This document shows positions 1-12,274 of a DNA stretch of 64,000 nt, piece after piece; the first letter of the stretch is position 1, and the number at the start of each line of letters is the position of its first letter. Under the pieces are notes generated by a model, which was not told the DNA's origin, ran no database searches, and saw only the letters and a list, made by a program, of their open reading frames with translations. The stretch comes from Phyllostachys edulis (lineage: Eukaryota; Streptophyta; Magnoliopsida; Poales; Poaceae). Position numbers and translations under genes: made by a program. The DNA lies in assembly GCA_036346405.1 (NCBI GenBank), contig CM070563.1, positions 28,209,600 to 28,273,599 on the forward strand. Reading direction: 5' to 3'.

Positions 1-60
1 GAGATACTATCTCCCCCAGGCGCTCCACTGCACATCCAGAAGCAACATCCTCCGGATCAG

Positions 61-1658
61 ATGATTGGTAATCTCCATGAGCGAGTCACTCGCTCCAGGT
101 ATCATGAACCGAGTCTTTTCTCTCACTCTGCATTTGTAGCTTCTTTTGAACCCAAAGATATATCACATGCTTTATCTGATGCTAGTTGGGTCAATGCCAT
201 GCATGAGGAGTTGGAGAATTTTGAAAGAAATAAAGTTTGGAACCTTGTAGATCCTCCTAGTGGTCATAATGTAATTGGCACCCGTTGGGTGTTTAAAAAT
301 AAACAAAATGAGGATGGTTCTGTGGTTAGAAACAAGGCTAGGTTGGTAGCTCAGGGCTTTAGCCAGGTTGAGGGGTTAGATTTTGATGAGACCTTCGCTC
401 CTGTTGCTAGACTAGAAGCTATTCACATTGCATGCATTTCTTTGCATCTAAAGGTTTTAGGTTGCATCAAATGGATGTTAAGAGTGCCTTCGAATGGTTT
501 TATAGAGGAGGAAGTGTATGTTAGGCAACCCCCTGGCTTTGAGAATCCCAAGCACCCTGATCGTGTTTTTAAGCTATCTAAAGTCTTGTATGGTCTTAAG
601 CAAGCTCCTAGAGCCTGGTATGATAGGCTTAAGACCTTCTTGCTTAAGAATGAGTTTAAAATGGGAAAAGTTGATAAGACTCTTTTCATTCTTAGGCATG
701 GCAATGACTTCTGCTTGTTGATTTATGTAGATGATATTATCTTTGGTGGTTCCTCTCATGCTCTTGTTTCGCTTTTTACGAGACCATGTCCGAATTTGAG
801 ATGAGTATGATGGGAGAGCTCAACTACTTTACGGGGCTACAAATCAAGCGATGCAAGGAAGGATCTTCATCCATCAAGCGAAGTACACCAAGGATTTGCT
901 CAAGCGTTTTGAGATGGGTGATTGCAAGCCGATCGCCACTCCCATGGTGACATCATTGTTTTGGATCGAGATGAGGAAGGAGAAGCCGTGGATCAACGCA
1001 ATCTTTGACATGATTGGCTCCCTCCTGTACTGACGGCCTCAAGACCGGACATCCACTTCATGATGCGCCTCATGCGAGGTTTCAGCGTCACCGAGGACTT
1101 CACATCGCCAAGCCGTTAAGCGCACTTTCGGTATTTACACTCTACCCTTGATATGGCATTTGGTATTCTTGTTCTTCTTATTTGTCCATTCGGGGTTTTG
1201 ATTCGATTTTGCGGGTGTAGGCTAGATAGGAATAACACATCGGCACATGTCATTTCTTAGGCACTTCTCTTGTCTCTTGGTCTTCTAGGAAGCGGTCTTA
1301 CATTGCACAATCCATTCTTTGAAGTTGAATATGTTATTCTTTGCTAGTTCTTTGTAGTCGATTTTGTGGATGGTCTCCACTCTTAAGGATTTTGGGTTAA
1401 CTTTTGCTAGTGTTCCTCTCTTCGTGACAACACTTCGCTATTAACATTGCTAAAACCCGATTGCAACATTCTAGGACCAAACATATAGACATTCGCTATC
1501 ACTTCCTTAGAGACCACGTTGAGAAGGGTGATATTGTGCTGCATTTTGTGGACTCCGAGGCTCAGTTAGTCGATATCCTCATCAAGCCTTTAGACCCAAC
1601 AAGGTTTGCCACCTTGAGGAGTGAGTTAGGGGTAATTTATCCCTATGGGTTGGTTTGA
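61..1658 (+). pseudogene. copia reverse transcriptase / RNase H remnant
   Basis: The frame 61-804 holds the copia reverse transcriptase core. I see the start of the domain (NKVWNLVDPPSGHNVIGTRW), the conserved LYGLKQAPRAWYDRL block and the catalytic-type YVDDI motif near residue 225. The expected continuation (SEFEMSMMGEL..., then a GSLLYLTASRPDI block near 1020-1050) is split over other frames. The RNase H tail with TKHIDIRYHFLRDHVEKGDI is at about 1470-1535 and ends at 1658. At least three frame changes and internal stops separate these blocks, so no functional polyprotein is encoded here. The family assignment is secure from the motifs; the exact subfamily is inferred from the surrounding non-coding architecture. 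Confidence 0.9.
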
Positions 1659-3411
1659 GGGGGAGTTGGATCTTTTCTGATCTTTCCTTGTTCATTTGAT
1701 CTTTTATTTGATCTTCTTTTGAACTTGTTGATCTTTTAGGTCTTTTGAGCTTTTCTTGCATCTCATTGTATCATATTGCATTCATATGAAAAATCCAAAA
1801 GATGCATTGTAATATAAGCTTTTACCTTATCTTTTAAAATTGATGAAGCTTTGCTTATTACCCTTTGGAGCTTTAGTGTTTCAAATTCTTGCTCAATGCC
1901 ATGTCTAGTTCTTTGACTTGCTAGAATTATCATGCTTTCACATGTGTAGCTAAGTCTTTCTTTGTATGAGCTAGAACTTGAAAAACAACTTGAACTAAGA
2001 AATTAGCAATTTGTGAATTGTTTAGCGATTCTTAATTAGTGCTCCTTTTGTGACATTGGCCTGTCAAAATTGCTTTGTTAGCTCTTGAATCTAGCTTTGA
2101 TCATTACTTGAGCTTCTTGTGTTCTTAAGAATCAAAAGCTGCTCTTGTGAAAAATGAAAATCAAACTTCAAGATTGTCTTATGCTTAAATTGTGCCAAAC
2201 TACTCTTACGAGACGCATGTCAAAGACATGAACTTGGAGATAGTTTGATGATCGAACGATCTCATGGGGATTTGCTTGTCAACCGACATGAACTTCAAGA
2301 TTTGTCGATCTGGTAGAAGCTTAGGAAGAGTTTGTGGATGGCTCCTAGTCCAGGATCTTCTTCGCTAAGATATACCGTTAATCAACTTTTGGTCGAAGCT
2401 TAGGATGAGTTTGTGGATGGCTCCTAGTCCAGGATCTTGTCACTAGGTTAGACCATTAGTCAACTTCAATATTCATTGCAAATGAAAAACAGTTGAAAAA
2501 TGGGCGTTTGAGAAAATTGAGCAAAATGATTCAATTCAGGACCAATTTGTCTCTTAATGTGGTCATTGTTAGCTTTTGGATCTCACATTGACATTTTGAC
2601 ATGGCCAGTATCATTTTAGGATCCATGTTGATGAACTTGCTAGATTTGAAGCTTTGCTAAAATGCTTAAATTCATTGCTTTATATTGAGCCTTCTTGCTT
2701 AGCTTTGTTATATATGTCTTATCATGATCTTGCTAGCGCTGTTAGGCTTGATATGTTGTTTGTGCAACTTTAGAAATGCTAGTTTGTTCTTTTGGATAAT
2801 CTCCAAAGCTTCTTGTATTCAAAAATTGAAAAATACAAAAAATTTTGAAGCCACTCCATTGCATTTCATGCATGCTCCATCTTATGCTTTTTCCTCATTC
2901 TGCATTTGTCATCTCTGGACGAGAGGAAGGCGTGATTCCTTGATGACTCCATTGTCAAAGGGGGAGAAGATATTTCAAAACTTTGTGTTAAAGGGAAGAA
3001 GATGTTTGAAAAAGGGGAGTTATGAAAAAGGGGGAGCTACTTAGAGAAAATTTGAAAAATCTGAGGATCATAGTGAGGGGGAGTTTCTTATTTGCATTCT
3101 TATGTTTTTATTGATTCTTCTAAACTTGAATTGCAATTCTTGATCCTCACAATAATCAAAGGTCATATCGAACAATTGTTCTTTCATATGGACCTTAAGT
3201 GAGATTTTAACCCGTTTTTGGAAAATGAAGCTTTCTCTCTTTCTTTTGCCGTATCTCACTTGCTGATACTATTCTGGAGCCAACTTGGTCATTTCCTTTG
3301 CTTTTTCTTGCATTTGGACCAAGTTGTGCCTTTAAAAACGTCGAGTTTTACTTTTCAAACCTCAAAATTTGCATTTGTGGGAAATTGCCAATGTGTTCAT
3401 CAAGGGGAGAT
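1659..3411 (+). other. non-coding 3' interior of the copia element with repeated polypurine tracts
   Basis: This stretch has no credible reading frame. Purine-rich motifs related to AAAGGGGGAG occur at about 1657, 2956, 3013, 3030 and 3073, and the last one (3401-3410, CAAGGGGAGA) directly precedes the LTR. Such multiplied polypurine tracts are a known hallmark of Sirevirus-type elements. A 79-bp tandem duplication lies at 2316-2465. Confidence 0.7.
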
Positions 3412-5290
3412 TGTGGATATCATGGGGATATGCGAGATCTTAGGATGATGTTACAATTGGCAATGTCGTTCTCGGTTTGTCCAAACGGCGTTTTCGACAA
3501 GTGTCGGGACAATCGGTCGTCTGCGGCGTGTAAGCAGTGATCGACGACCATGATCTTGATAATCCGTAACTTGGTTCTTGGTAGTATCGCGCATCGTGAA
3601 TGACCACATGTGTGCGGTATGGTTTTCGAGCGAGTGTATTTTGGGAAGTTTTGGATTTCTCACGGGTAGCGATGCGACCCACAGTTATGAGTCTTACTAC
3701 TGCATGATCGCGGTAATACCAAGCCATAACATGGCGGTAATACCGATTTTGTCTTGATTGTCATTTCAATTGGAGAATTTCTTTTGGGTTAGGTCAAGTT
3801 CATGGGTTTCGTGGTATATGTGTTGCATGATGCATGTTTTGACTAACGTGGGTCAAGTTGTGAAGAACTTGTTCCGGATTCGATTTTTGTCTATTGATGT
3901 GCGAGGTTGCTTGGAGAATATGACGGTCAGCGGCGAAGATGATCGGGACTAGGCTTGGAGAGTGAGGTCGAAACGATCGAGGATGCGGGTGAGTCAATGG
4001 AGTCAAGCATTGCGCAAGAGGACAAAGGTGACCGAGCAGGCGATTCGGTGCGACGGAGTTCGATCAAGCGGCGGGGTGCGGTGCAAGTGCCATGGTGGTT
4101 TCGGTGGGAGCCGGATGGGAGAACTTGCCGACATGAAGAGAGCGCTGGATCAACCTACGTGGCGAAGCATGGAGGTGCTTCACGAAGATGGGACTCGATC
4201 TTTGCAAAAGATCGAGAAAGGGTATTTTGGTAATTTCACCAAATACGCCTTGGTGACCTAATGCCAACCCAGCGGCGCAAGTCGGTGCGTCAAGAAGTGG
4301 ATTAGGTCAAGAAAAGGAAAACGGTGCTTTGAGATGCGTGCGTGTGTGACCCGTTTGTTTTTACCTTGAGGGAGCCTATTAGGGTTACTCTTTTAGAAGG
4401 TCTAAGCCTCCGCTATAAATAGGGGTGTCTTTGGGATGACCACCTCAACCCTTTCATTGTGTTTGAAACCCTAGTTTGCTTAGGGAGAGGATTAGTGGAG
4501 GTTAGGGTTCTAGAGAGTTGGATTTGATTTCGTGCTCATGTATTGAGTCTTTGTCCTCCTTGCTGGAGTGGCTGTAAACCAATACCACATCAAATCAATC
4601 CAAAGAAAGTTCTCTCAAAGATGAGTTCATTTGCTTTCTTTCTCTCTATTTGGTGATTTAAGGTCTTTCTTTGATCCGCAAGTTTTTGCTTGGTTTTTCT
4701 TCTTGATCTTGCTTGCTGGGATATGTGGGAACCCATCTAAGGTCATCTTGATCATCATCGACCCACGAGCAAGTTTTGGATCAAGTTTTACGTTTTTGCT
4801 CGGTTTTAAACCCTCCTTCGGCAAAATTAAAAAAGATCAAAACTTTGACGTGGATCTTCTCGATCGTCACTTGGAATAGGTTTCTGACATCTTCAGGAAG
4901 GTGTGTTTTAAGTTTCGTGAAGTTTGGAGTTACGGATCAAAAGTTCGTCAATTTTGTTTTCGTTTTCAGTTGTTTACTATTCATTCGCTTTGATTTTCTT
5001 TGTTCATGCGGAACGACCGACCTTTGTTCATCCGGTTCGCCCGGACTGCGGTACAACCTGGCTGTTCATCGATTCGATCGTTACTGTTCATCAGGCTGAT
5101 TTTTGTGTTTTTGCTCGTTTCTTTTGGGGGGTTTGAAAGGGATTAAGTACAAGTCTTCCGCTACGCTTATATATATTGATATTCATAGTTCTCATAGCTA
5201 TTGGAGTCAATATCTTGTTTGAATCAGATTAAAGTGAAAAATAGAAAGTGCTCCTATTCACCCCCCTATAGTCGCCTTTTCGGTCCAACA
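3412..5290 (+). repeat. 3' LTR of the Sirevirus-like copia element
   Basis: The LTR begins just after the polypurine tract with TGTGGATAT, which is TGTTGGA with one base lost. It ends with GGTCCAACA, giving a matching terminal inverted repeat. Its length is about 1.88 kb. A TATA box (4414-4421) lies about 1 kb in, and the end has the C-rich tract CACCCCCCTATAG common in this lineage. The left edge is inferred from the polypurine tract and could be off by a few bases. Confidence 0.75.
4414..4421 (+). promoter_or_regulatory. LTR TATA box
   Basis: TATAAATA sits in the context CCGCTATAAATAGGGG. It is the expected core promoter of the LTR, separating U3 from R. Confidence 0.6.
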
Positions 5291-5333
5291 ATTAGAAATT
5301 ACATGACTTAGATGCTTAGTAGTATTTTGATAA

Positions 5334-6260
5334 ATGTGCCATAAACAAAGACGATGGCTTGTGCTTGGGAAAACAATTCTAATTGCTTTGGACATGGCAG
5401 CACATCAATCTGTGAAAATTGTCACAGGTTGCTTCCCGGACATAGCTGTCAGATATGTGTTAAAGAGCCAAATAAATGATTCAACGGTTTCATCATATAA
5501 CAATGCGGCTCCAAAAAGATAAATGCGCTTGTGATGGTTGGTTCAATGAGTGGAGCAAATGGCATTTCAAACTTATTTATGCGAAACATGGTGTCAAATG
5601 ACATAGCATCACCAAAGCAAGCATAGTCGAGGATAGCTTGACCATCGCGGAAGAAATTTGCAATCCGGCCATCCACCTCATCTAATTGTATGGCATAAAA
5701 AAGAAGGATCTTCTAATTGCTTGTTCTTTAAGTATTCGATAACGTTTGTGCATCATTGATTCCCAAATACTTCTTGCGCTCACGACCGACATGATTATTG
5801 CAATCCATCCGCAAGAAAGGTACATTCTGAGCTCCTCCATACCACTGCTTGAAAAAGTTGTACACTTCAGCAGGTTTTATTCCCGCTTCTCGCATCTGTC
5901 TAATCTTAAGTTTATCAGCCTCTAACAAATGACGTTGTGACCTCAGCATGTGTCTCTTATTTGGACTTGCAAGATAATGATTGTGCTCAAGTATAACCTT
6001 TTGCACCGTCCAAATGCCCTCGCGACAAATACTAAACTGAACTCGAGCACCGCAACAAGACCTTGTAGTAGCATTCTCTTTCATGGTGACATGTTTAGAA
6101 TGAGTACCTCGATCTCCTTCATTCTTGCAAACTATATGCCGATATATAGTGCCATCTCGTCTCAACCTTGAGTGGCTCTTAGAACACCGAACCTAATCTT
6201 TCCGGCATAGCGATTATAAAAATCATATGCATCCTTCTCGACTTGAAATTCATTCCAACC
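5334..6260 (-). pseudogene. FAR1/FHY3-type (MULE-derived) transposase-like pseudogene
   Basis: Read on the minus strand, the FAR1 DNA-binding region comes first. A block reading EKDAYDFYNRYAGKI lies near 6210-6230, followed by a frame (6165-5728) with the WRKY-GCM1-like zinc-finger region (C-C-H-H spacing ending in LEHNHYLASPNKRHMLRSQR). A second frame (5676-5449) has the transposase core DYACFGDAMSFDTMFRINKF, and a third near 5400-5340 has a PSTSHRLCLWH-like block. These blocks are in conserved family order but in three frames with stops, so the gene is broken. The C-terminal MULE and SWIM regions are missing. FAR1-RELATED SEQUENCE proteins are plant transcription factors domesticated from Mutator transposases. 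I cannot tell whether this copy descends from a host gene or from a transposon. Confidence 0.8.
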
Positions 6261-6372
6261 GAGGAACATTTATAAATTCGCCATTTTATCATCCACACGC
6301 AAGTCATTCCAACAGAGGAAAATTATAGTTTGCGATGTCGTCTCAACTTGAAAGTCATTCCAGCAGAGGACA
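6239..6372. repeat. degenerate triple repeat ahead of the FAR1 pseudogene
   Basis: The motif TCATTCCA(A/G)C(A/C)GAGGA occurs three times about 55-59 bp apart (near 6252, 6310 and 6357), each preceded by an AC(G/T)(C/T/G)(A/G)A-type segment. On the minus strand it encodes repeated WNDFQVE-like residues, so part of the N-terminal coding region was tandemly duplicated. Confidence 0.6.
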
Positions 6373-6557
6373 ACTAAATCTTTAATTACCTCCGTAGGTG
6401 ATAGTGATGTAGTTGAATCCACCAATATGGGCATCGTTGAATCCGGTCACGAGCACTCCGTTTTACGAAGTTGGGTGCAATAGCGTTGATTGTGTTGATA
6501 CCGGCAATAGTGACAACATCATCGTCTCCATCACAGGTGATCGGGACGGCGGTCGGG

Positions 6558-7202
6558 TCAGTGAAGACGAAGGGATGAGAGGAGGTGTGTCGTGGCGTTA
6601 AACCGTCGGCCGCCGTGAAGTCGCGTCGATCTTTGTCGAAACCGCGAAGTCGTGTCCATGCCGTCTAAGGATTTCGCCATGTCATTTGGGAAGTCGCCGC
6701 TTCGAGCGAGCAGCGTCGCGGCTGGAACCTCCGCGATCGGCTTCGCCAAGACCACCTTCCTCTCCGCGCCGTGACGTCCGCCCCTCCGCCGGTCGCCCCT
6801 CGCCCGATCGCCCTGCGTCGGCACCAGCTCCACCATCGAGTCGCCGCCACGGAGCTCGAGGCGGCGAGGGCAGCGGTGCTCCAGCGAGTCACGTCGAGTC
6901 CGTCGGCGGACTCCATCAGCGGCAGCGCCGCCGGCGCGATCGTCGATTGAGGCGGGCGGTGGCGGATTGACCGGCGGCGTCGCGGCGAAGAGAAGATGGG
7001 CGGAAGCGATCTTGTGGAAGGAAGGGAAGAGGAGGAGGTAGTTTGGGGGAGTTGGAACCGGTGCTTTGAAATTGGTGCCTGGAGCACGTGGTGAGCATCG
7101 GGACGGGGCCTCAGGAGGAGGGCTGCGAGGCCCGTCCCAGAGAATTTTTCGCCTCCTTCGCCCACTTGTGTTCGTTTCTGGCCTCCCTCTGCCTGCCACC
7201 AA
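6558..7202 (-). other. GC-rich open frame of unknown nature
   Basis: A 214-residue minus-strand frame spans a GC-rich patch. Its translation is dominated by Arg, Pro and Ala and shows no domain I recognise, and overlapping frames on both strands are also open, as GC-rich DNA permits. It lies upstream of the FAR1 pseudogene in that gene's orientation, so it could be its former leader or an acquired fragment. I do not regard it as a supported protein. Confidence 0.2.
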
Positions 7203-7957
7203 CCACCCGAGATCTAGATTTGGGTGACCAAATGGACACGGTTGGGATTTTCGACAAATCTCAAAGCAAAACTAACGGTGGGCCATATTTGAACCATTGG
7301 ATCCAGATTTGGATGGATAGGATTGATGTGAAAGGGAAATCACGATTATCTCGCGAGAAATTGGAAAACCTTAAAATCTCTGATACACTGATCACGACCA
7401 TCCTTGTCATATCGTTCATTCGTTTTGAACGGCAAGACAGAGGCCAGAGGATGCGATTCCATAGGCTGGCAAGCATGTAGATTTAATGAGATTTTTCCTA
7501 CTCTGCGATGTCTATTTATGTTTCCTTCTTTTTTTGAAAGCATTTACTTGTAACCAACTAAACACACAAAGGTCGATCAGTATCGTCTTTCCAAACCCGT
7601 TAACAGAAGGATGCTTAGGCCATTTTCACTTATGACTTTCTCGATTCCGTCGTATTCTTAGTCTTTGTACACAGTCAAACGCTTTCGCTACTGCACAGTC
7701 ACCTACTTTTTGTTGAAATCGCAGTCGATTTCTTGGTCGTTTGATAGTGCTTTCTTATCTGTGCTGCATCTTCTCAATTTAATTGCATATTTTTCTTGTC
7801 AGTACCTGATCGACCACAAAATTGAACCCGCTAAGAGCATCACTTTAATCCTAACTTTCCCTACCCATCTTCCTCACCAGACCACCCACTTAACCACTCT
7901 CAAAGTCTCAATCCCCATCTCCTCCTCACCTCTCTAGAAGCCAGCACTACCGCTCCA

Positions 7958-8240
7958 AATTTATTTATTTATTTTTTGACGGTAAACAAGAGGGAAAGAA
8001 TCCTTACTGAAAATATATTAAAGAACAAAAGTTATTTACAAAGAGCGGAACCGCTCGAAATTTATTCGGTCATGGAGGTGTTCGTCCCTGTGTTGTGCAC
8101 CCCGATGTCCTCCTCACTGACGGCCTTAGTGGCACGTTCCAGACTTCCGGTCGGTGGGGCGGCCGACGTGGTTTTGTTAAGCCTACCTCCTAGTTTGGTT
8201 TGGTTTTTTTTGGGTTTGTTGGTGGTTGCTTGATTACAAA
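7958..8240 (-). mobile_element. probable LINE-type retroelement 3' end fragment
   Basis: On the minus strand the segment ends in a TTTAATATATTTTCAGTAAG-like stretch, a short pyrimidine-rich block and an A-rich tail of AAATAAATAAAT (plus-strand coordinates 7958-7977). This layout resembles the 3' ends of grass non-LTR elements. No reverse transcriptase frame remains, and the 5' limit is a guess. The interval 7200-7957 holds nothing I can name. Confidence 0.35.
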
Positions 8241-8759
8241 TAGCTAATTATGATGTGTTTTATTCGTTTTCCATTTCAGATGCGGTGGATGGATGCCTCC
8301 AATCGGCGTGTGTAATATCCCAAAATTTGAGTTTTTTTTAAAAATCTTTTGTGTAGATTAGGTCCCTGAAAAATTCCACTAATTTTCCTTGAATTAATAA
8401 AGCTTAAATGAGAATTTCTAAAATTAAAACTATTTAATTTGATTAATGTAAAATTCAATTAAATAAAAATATTGTTATTTCGGTTCCTTATGTTCCAAGA
8501 ATTTTTTCTGAATTTTCTTGGATTTTTCGGAGATCCTTTGCTATTTATTTTGCATCTTTTGAATTTTCAGCCTTTTGTAAATTCCAAAATCAATTTCTAA
8601 TTCTAAAATCCTTCGTGGGCCGAATTGGTTCGGCCCACTCTACCTCTCTTTCTTTTGGCCCACTTCCACCTCAGCCCATCCCCGCTTGTCGCCCCGCCAG
8701 CCCAGTTCCTTTCCCTGCTCGCTCCCGGCCCAACTTCCTCGGCCGAACGTTGCCGTCGT

Positions 8760-11700
8760 TGTCGGGACCCGGATTTACACATCCGAAACCCTCTGTGTAT
8801 TTTGAATTAGTCCCAGATCAGTAGCTAGCTCACACAGGAAACATCGATGAAATATCATCCATTTATCGATTTAACTAAAAAGACCTAAAGATAATAAATA
8901 GTAGCAATAACTGGACCTTATGGTCAATGTTTACTTAACTTGCCACGTATGGCTAAAGAAACAAATAAACTCTTGCAGAGGAACGAAAAAACATGGAAAG
9001 ATCAATCAACATGCCTACAGGCAATCAAGTGGAGAACGCGTTCTAATCCGCAAAGGCTGCATAGTACTCCTCAAAGAACTCTTGAGCAGCTTGATATTCT
9101 TCAATTAAGCAGCAAAATTTGAAGTCATGAGTATATAAAGTACTGAGAAAGTCGTAGAAAAATAGTATGCATTTAATATTCATACAAGGCTTGAACAAAA
9201 GGGTTATTTGTATGGTTCTTTTGCAGAAAGCAGTATTGACAACAAATACAATAAATAGATTGAAATGCGTAATTGAAAAGAATAATAAATAAATAAACAA
9301 TTACTTTGAAACAACCAGTGAACTTTCCATTCACTTCCCAACCAAACCACTAAGTGAATTATCTATTCACCAAACGAACATTATATCCATCAAGTGAACT
9401 TCTCATTCACACTCCGACATATTTTATAAAGAAACTCCACCTCTCGTGTGAAATCCCCGGACATGTCCGTAACCGAAGATGCGGCTATTCGAATAGATTA
9501 ATTAACACTTTGCAGAGGTTGTACACTTTACCCACAAGATACAACCAGTGTAGCTAGCACTAATCATAACAAAATATTTCGGGTGCTTTATCTTAACAAT
9601 TGACTCTCCCGATATGTATACTGTCGCCCCAACATCACCGTTGGTTTAACGCACACCGTTGGACCTAGAAGCGGCAAACCGACCATCGATGTGACCTTAG
9701 AAAGGGTACACACCTCCACCCATATACTACCTGAGTAGTCAATGCTAAAACTCTACAACTTACTAAGTTAGATCAGTCCCATACCAGGCATGTGATTGTA
9801 CGATAAGGCCCAGTTCAATGGCGCACGAGATTAAGTCCGTGACAAGTTACTTAGGCGAGTCTACCACAAACCCACAACGTGTTAACCACACCCTCACTTC
9901 ACAACCGCTCGCCTAAATAAAAATCATTTTGTTCAACCAAGATCAATGACATATCCTATCATGGTACATAAATTTTAACAGCAGTAGCTAACCACCACAA
10001 TTCTATATCTCATTAAGTCAAATTTATCATTCTGGCACATGTGATCATCAGCCCATCGTAACTAAGCATAACTAAGCATCTGTACGATACCCATGTTGGT
10101 GATACAATTATGTCCAACTAAACATAACTATCCTATGGTGACAAGTGATTCAAGGTATTCCAAAGTTCAACAGAGGCATAATGACAAGAGGTGATTAACT
10201 AATCACAAAACAGTTGATATAAAGATAGAATGCAATTGATATAAAATAATATACTTTTGAAATCATAGGTTCAATATGATCAAAGGACTACGACTTGCCT
10301 TGGCTTTGTCTTTGCTCAGTTACCACACTTGGATCTTCAAAGTTTGCTTCTGCTCCTGCTCCTTGAAACAAATCGTCTAACGAGAGAGGAAACAACACGC
10401 GAAGCACAAATAAATTCAAAAGATATTAAAATAAATTTCAAAAATAGTAAAACCAACTCTAAAACAAAGAGCTTGATTTTAGATGAATTTAGGAATTTGA
10501 AATGACTGAATCGGAGTTTGAACGAAGGAGAACCGACTCTCGGAAGATTTGCTGGAAAGAAAAATGAGAGGGAAAAGAATATTCCAGAGAATATTCTCTC
10601 GGCTGAAAAAGAAAATAAAAAGAAATTGAGCTGACAAGTGGGGTTCACCTGTAAGTGAGAGAGAGATGAAAGAGAGAATGACATGTGGGCCAAGGTTGCT
10701 AGAGAGAGAATGACAGGAGGGTACCACATGCAAGTGTCTAGGTTTATAGTGGATTGAGTCAACAGGTTTTTGGCTCGGGCTTGACACATGGCATTGACAA
10801 GGATGACACATGGGCAAGGATGTTGTGGTGGCACTCGGGTGGAGATGAAGTGGTTGCTGAGGTGGCGCAGAGAGAGAGAGAGAGAAAGAAAGCACAGAGA
10901 GCAGAGGAGCTCTGGTCGGCGGCAAGGTAGCGGTGGTGAAGGCAAACGATGGCGAGGCAGGTCTGGCTAAGGGGAAAATTAGGTTCCCAAGGGCACGTGG
11001 AAGATTTGGGCGGTGGCAGCGCGACAATGGCGGTGGTAGGTCATCGGCGGCGGCGACTTTGGCGGCATAGAGCTTCACGGGTACGACGGTGATGGTGAAA
11101 TATAGGCACCCGAAGAAAGCCAAGGGAAGCATCTGGGGGTGGACTAAGGATGACCAAGGTGGTGGGGAGAAGAAGAGGAAACTGGGTGGCGGCATCTCGG
11201 CGAAGGAGAGATAGGGAAAAGGGAGGGGATCTAACGAGGGCAAGCTCAAACACATTGTGACGCACACAGGAAGGTTAGAGACTCACCGAGGAGGTAGATC
11301 GACAATGGCGGGTGGCGGCCAGTTTTAGAGACAAAGACGAAAACGACGATGTAGTGGTCTTTGAGCGAAGACAAAGGAGTCACAATGTAGAACATCGCAG
11401 CGTGAATCCGATGGACAAGACGATGATGTCAGAGGACCCTTGATGGCAAGCAATTTTGGTGAAGAAGACCACAACAGTGCTCGGATTCTTCGACAAGTTG
11501 CAGCGCAAAGGAAACAAAATCGAGGAAACCGATTTAGGGTTTCGGGAGAGGATCTCGGGGCAAAGGAATTGATGCGGATGGCTCGGCTTATAAAGGACCG
11601 GATAGAGAGTGTCCATGAGGAACACAGCGGCACACAAGTCTGGCTTGGACACGATCAGGAGAATGTGTGCGCGAGGAGGATGGAGCTGACAGCGAGGGGC

Positions 11701-12144
11701 CACAAGGCAGTGAAGGAAGAAAAGAAAAGGCACGGGAGATTGGGCTTCGGTGCAAGGTAAAGGAGCGTGGGCCGGACCGAGGAAAAGGGAAAATGGCTGG
11801 GGAAAAAGAAAGAAGGTTGGGCTGAAAGAAAAGAAAAAGGGCCGAAGGAAAAAGATTTTGGCCCGATGGAAAAATCCGAAATTAAAAAGGATATCCAAAT
11901 TTCAGAAACTGAGATAAATAAAACCAAGCTCGAATAAATAGCAAATAAATTCCAAAAATTCCCAAAAAATTCTCACCAGGAACTCAAATAAAACAACTTT
12001 TAATTTAATTGAAGTTTAGGTTATTCGCACTAAATCTTTTTTATTTATCAAAATTCAAATCAAGCTTTAACTTAAACAAGGAAAATTCAAATGTTTATTT
12101 TTATTTTAAAGTGTCAGAAACAAACCAAATTTTGGGATGTTACA
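8760..12144 (-). mobile_element. gypsy-type solo LTR 'A', same family as B, inverted, nested in B
   Basis: Read on the minus strand it begins at 12144 with TGTAACATCCCAAAATTTGG and ends at 8760 with GGGTCCCGACA. The flanks are GTCGT (8755-8759) and GCCGT (12145-12149), a 5-bp TSD with one substitution. Family landmarks seen in B and C recur here in reverse: the CTAAATTCATCTAAAATCAA-like block near 10480, the ATCTTGTGGGTAAAGTG-like block near 9530 and a TATA-like TTTATAAG at 11587-11594. The length is 3385 bp. Long open frames in it (for example 10479-11267) have no domain content and are fortuitous. Confidence 0.88.
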
Positions 12145-12266
12145 GCCGTGCTCCCGCCAAAGCCCAACCGTTTGGCAGAGCACGTGCCACTGCCATGTCT
12201 ACCCTGGACACTGCCTCTGCGTCTGTGCCGCCACTCGGTGTCCGTGCCTCGCATGCACGCCAATGC

Positions 12267-12274
12267 TATAAATA
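12267..12274 (+). promoter_or_regulatory. TATA box of solo LTR B
   Basis: TATAAATA in the context AATGCTATAAATAGCTCG lies in the middle piece of LTR B, at the position expected for the U3/R junction. Confidence 0.5.

Larger units (their letters stand above)
1..5290 (+). mobile_element. Ty1/copia (Sirevirus-like) retrotransposon, 3' part
   Basis: The element is cut by the window start. Left to right it has reverse transcriptase and RNase H remnants (to about 1658), a 1.75 kb non-coding stretch carrying several polypurine-tract-like AAGGGGGAG motifs, and one LTR (3412-5290) ending in CCAACA. The long untranslated 3' interior, repeated polypurine tracts and long LTR with a TATA box fit the Sirevirus lineage of copia elements. 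Multiple stops and frameshifts show it is dead. The 5' TSD lies outside the window, so the insertion cannot be verified; the five bases after the LTR are ATTAG. Confidence 0.85.

Noticed and set aside
10479..11267. 262-residue minus-strand open frame
   Set aside because: It lies in solo LTR A, is low-complexity Leu/Pro/Ser-rich with no domain, and an overlapping frame is also open.
8311..12144. Apparent DNA transposon with 20-bp inverted termini (TGTAATATCCC… / …GGGATGTTACA)
   Set aside because: The left terminus is the start of solo LTR B and the right one is the start of inverted solo LTR A. TSDs and alignment to LTR C show two separate LTRs.
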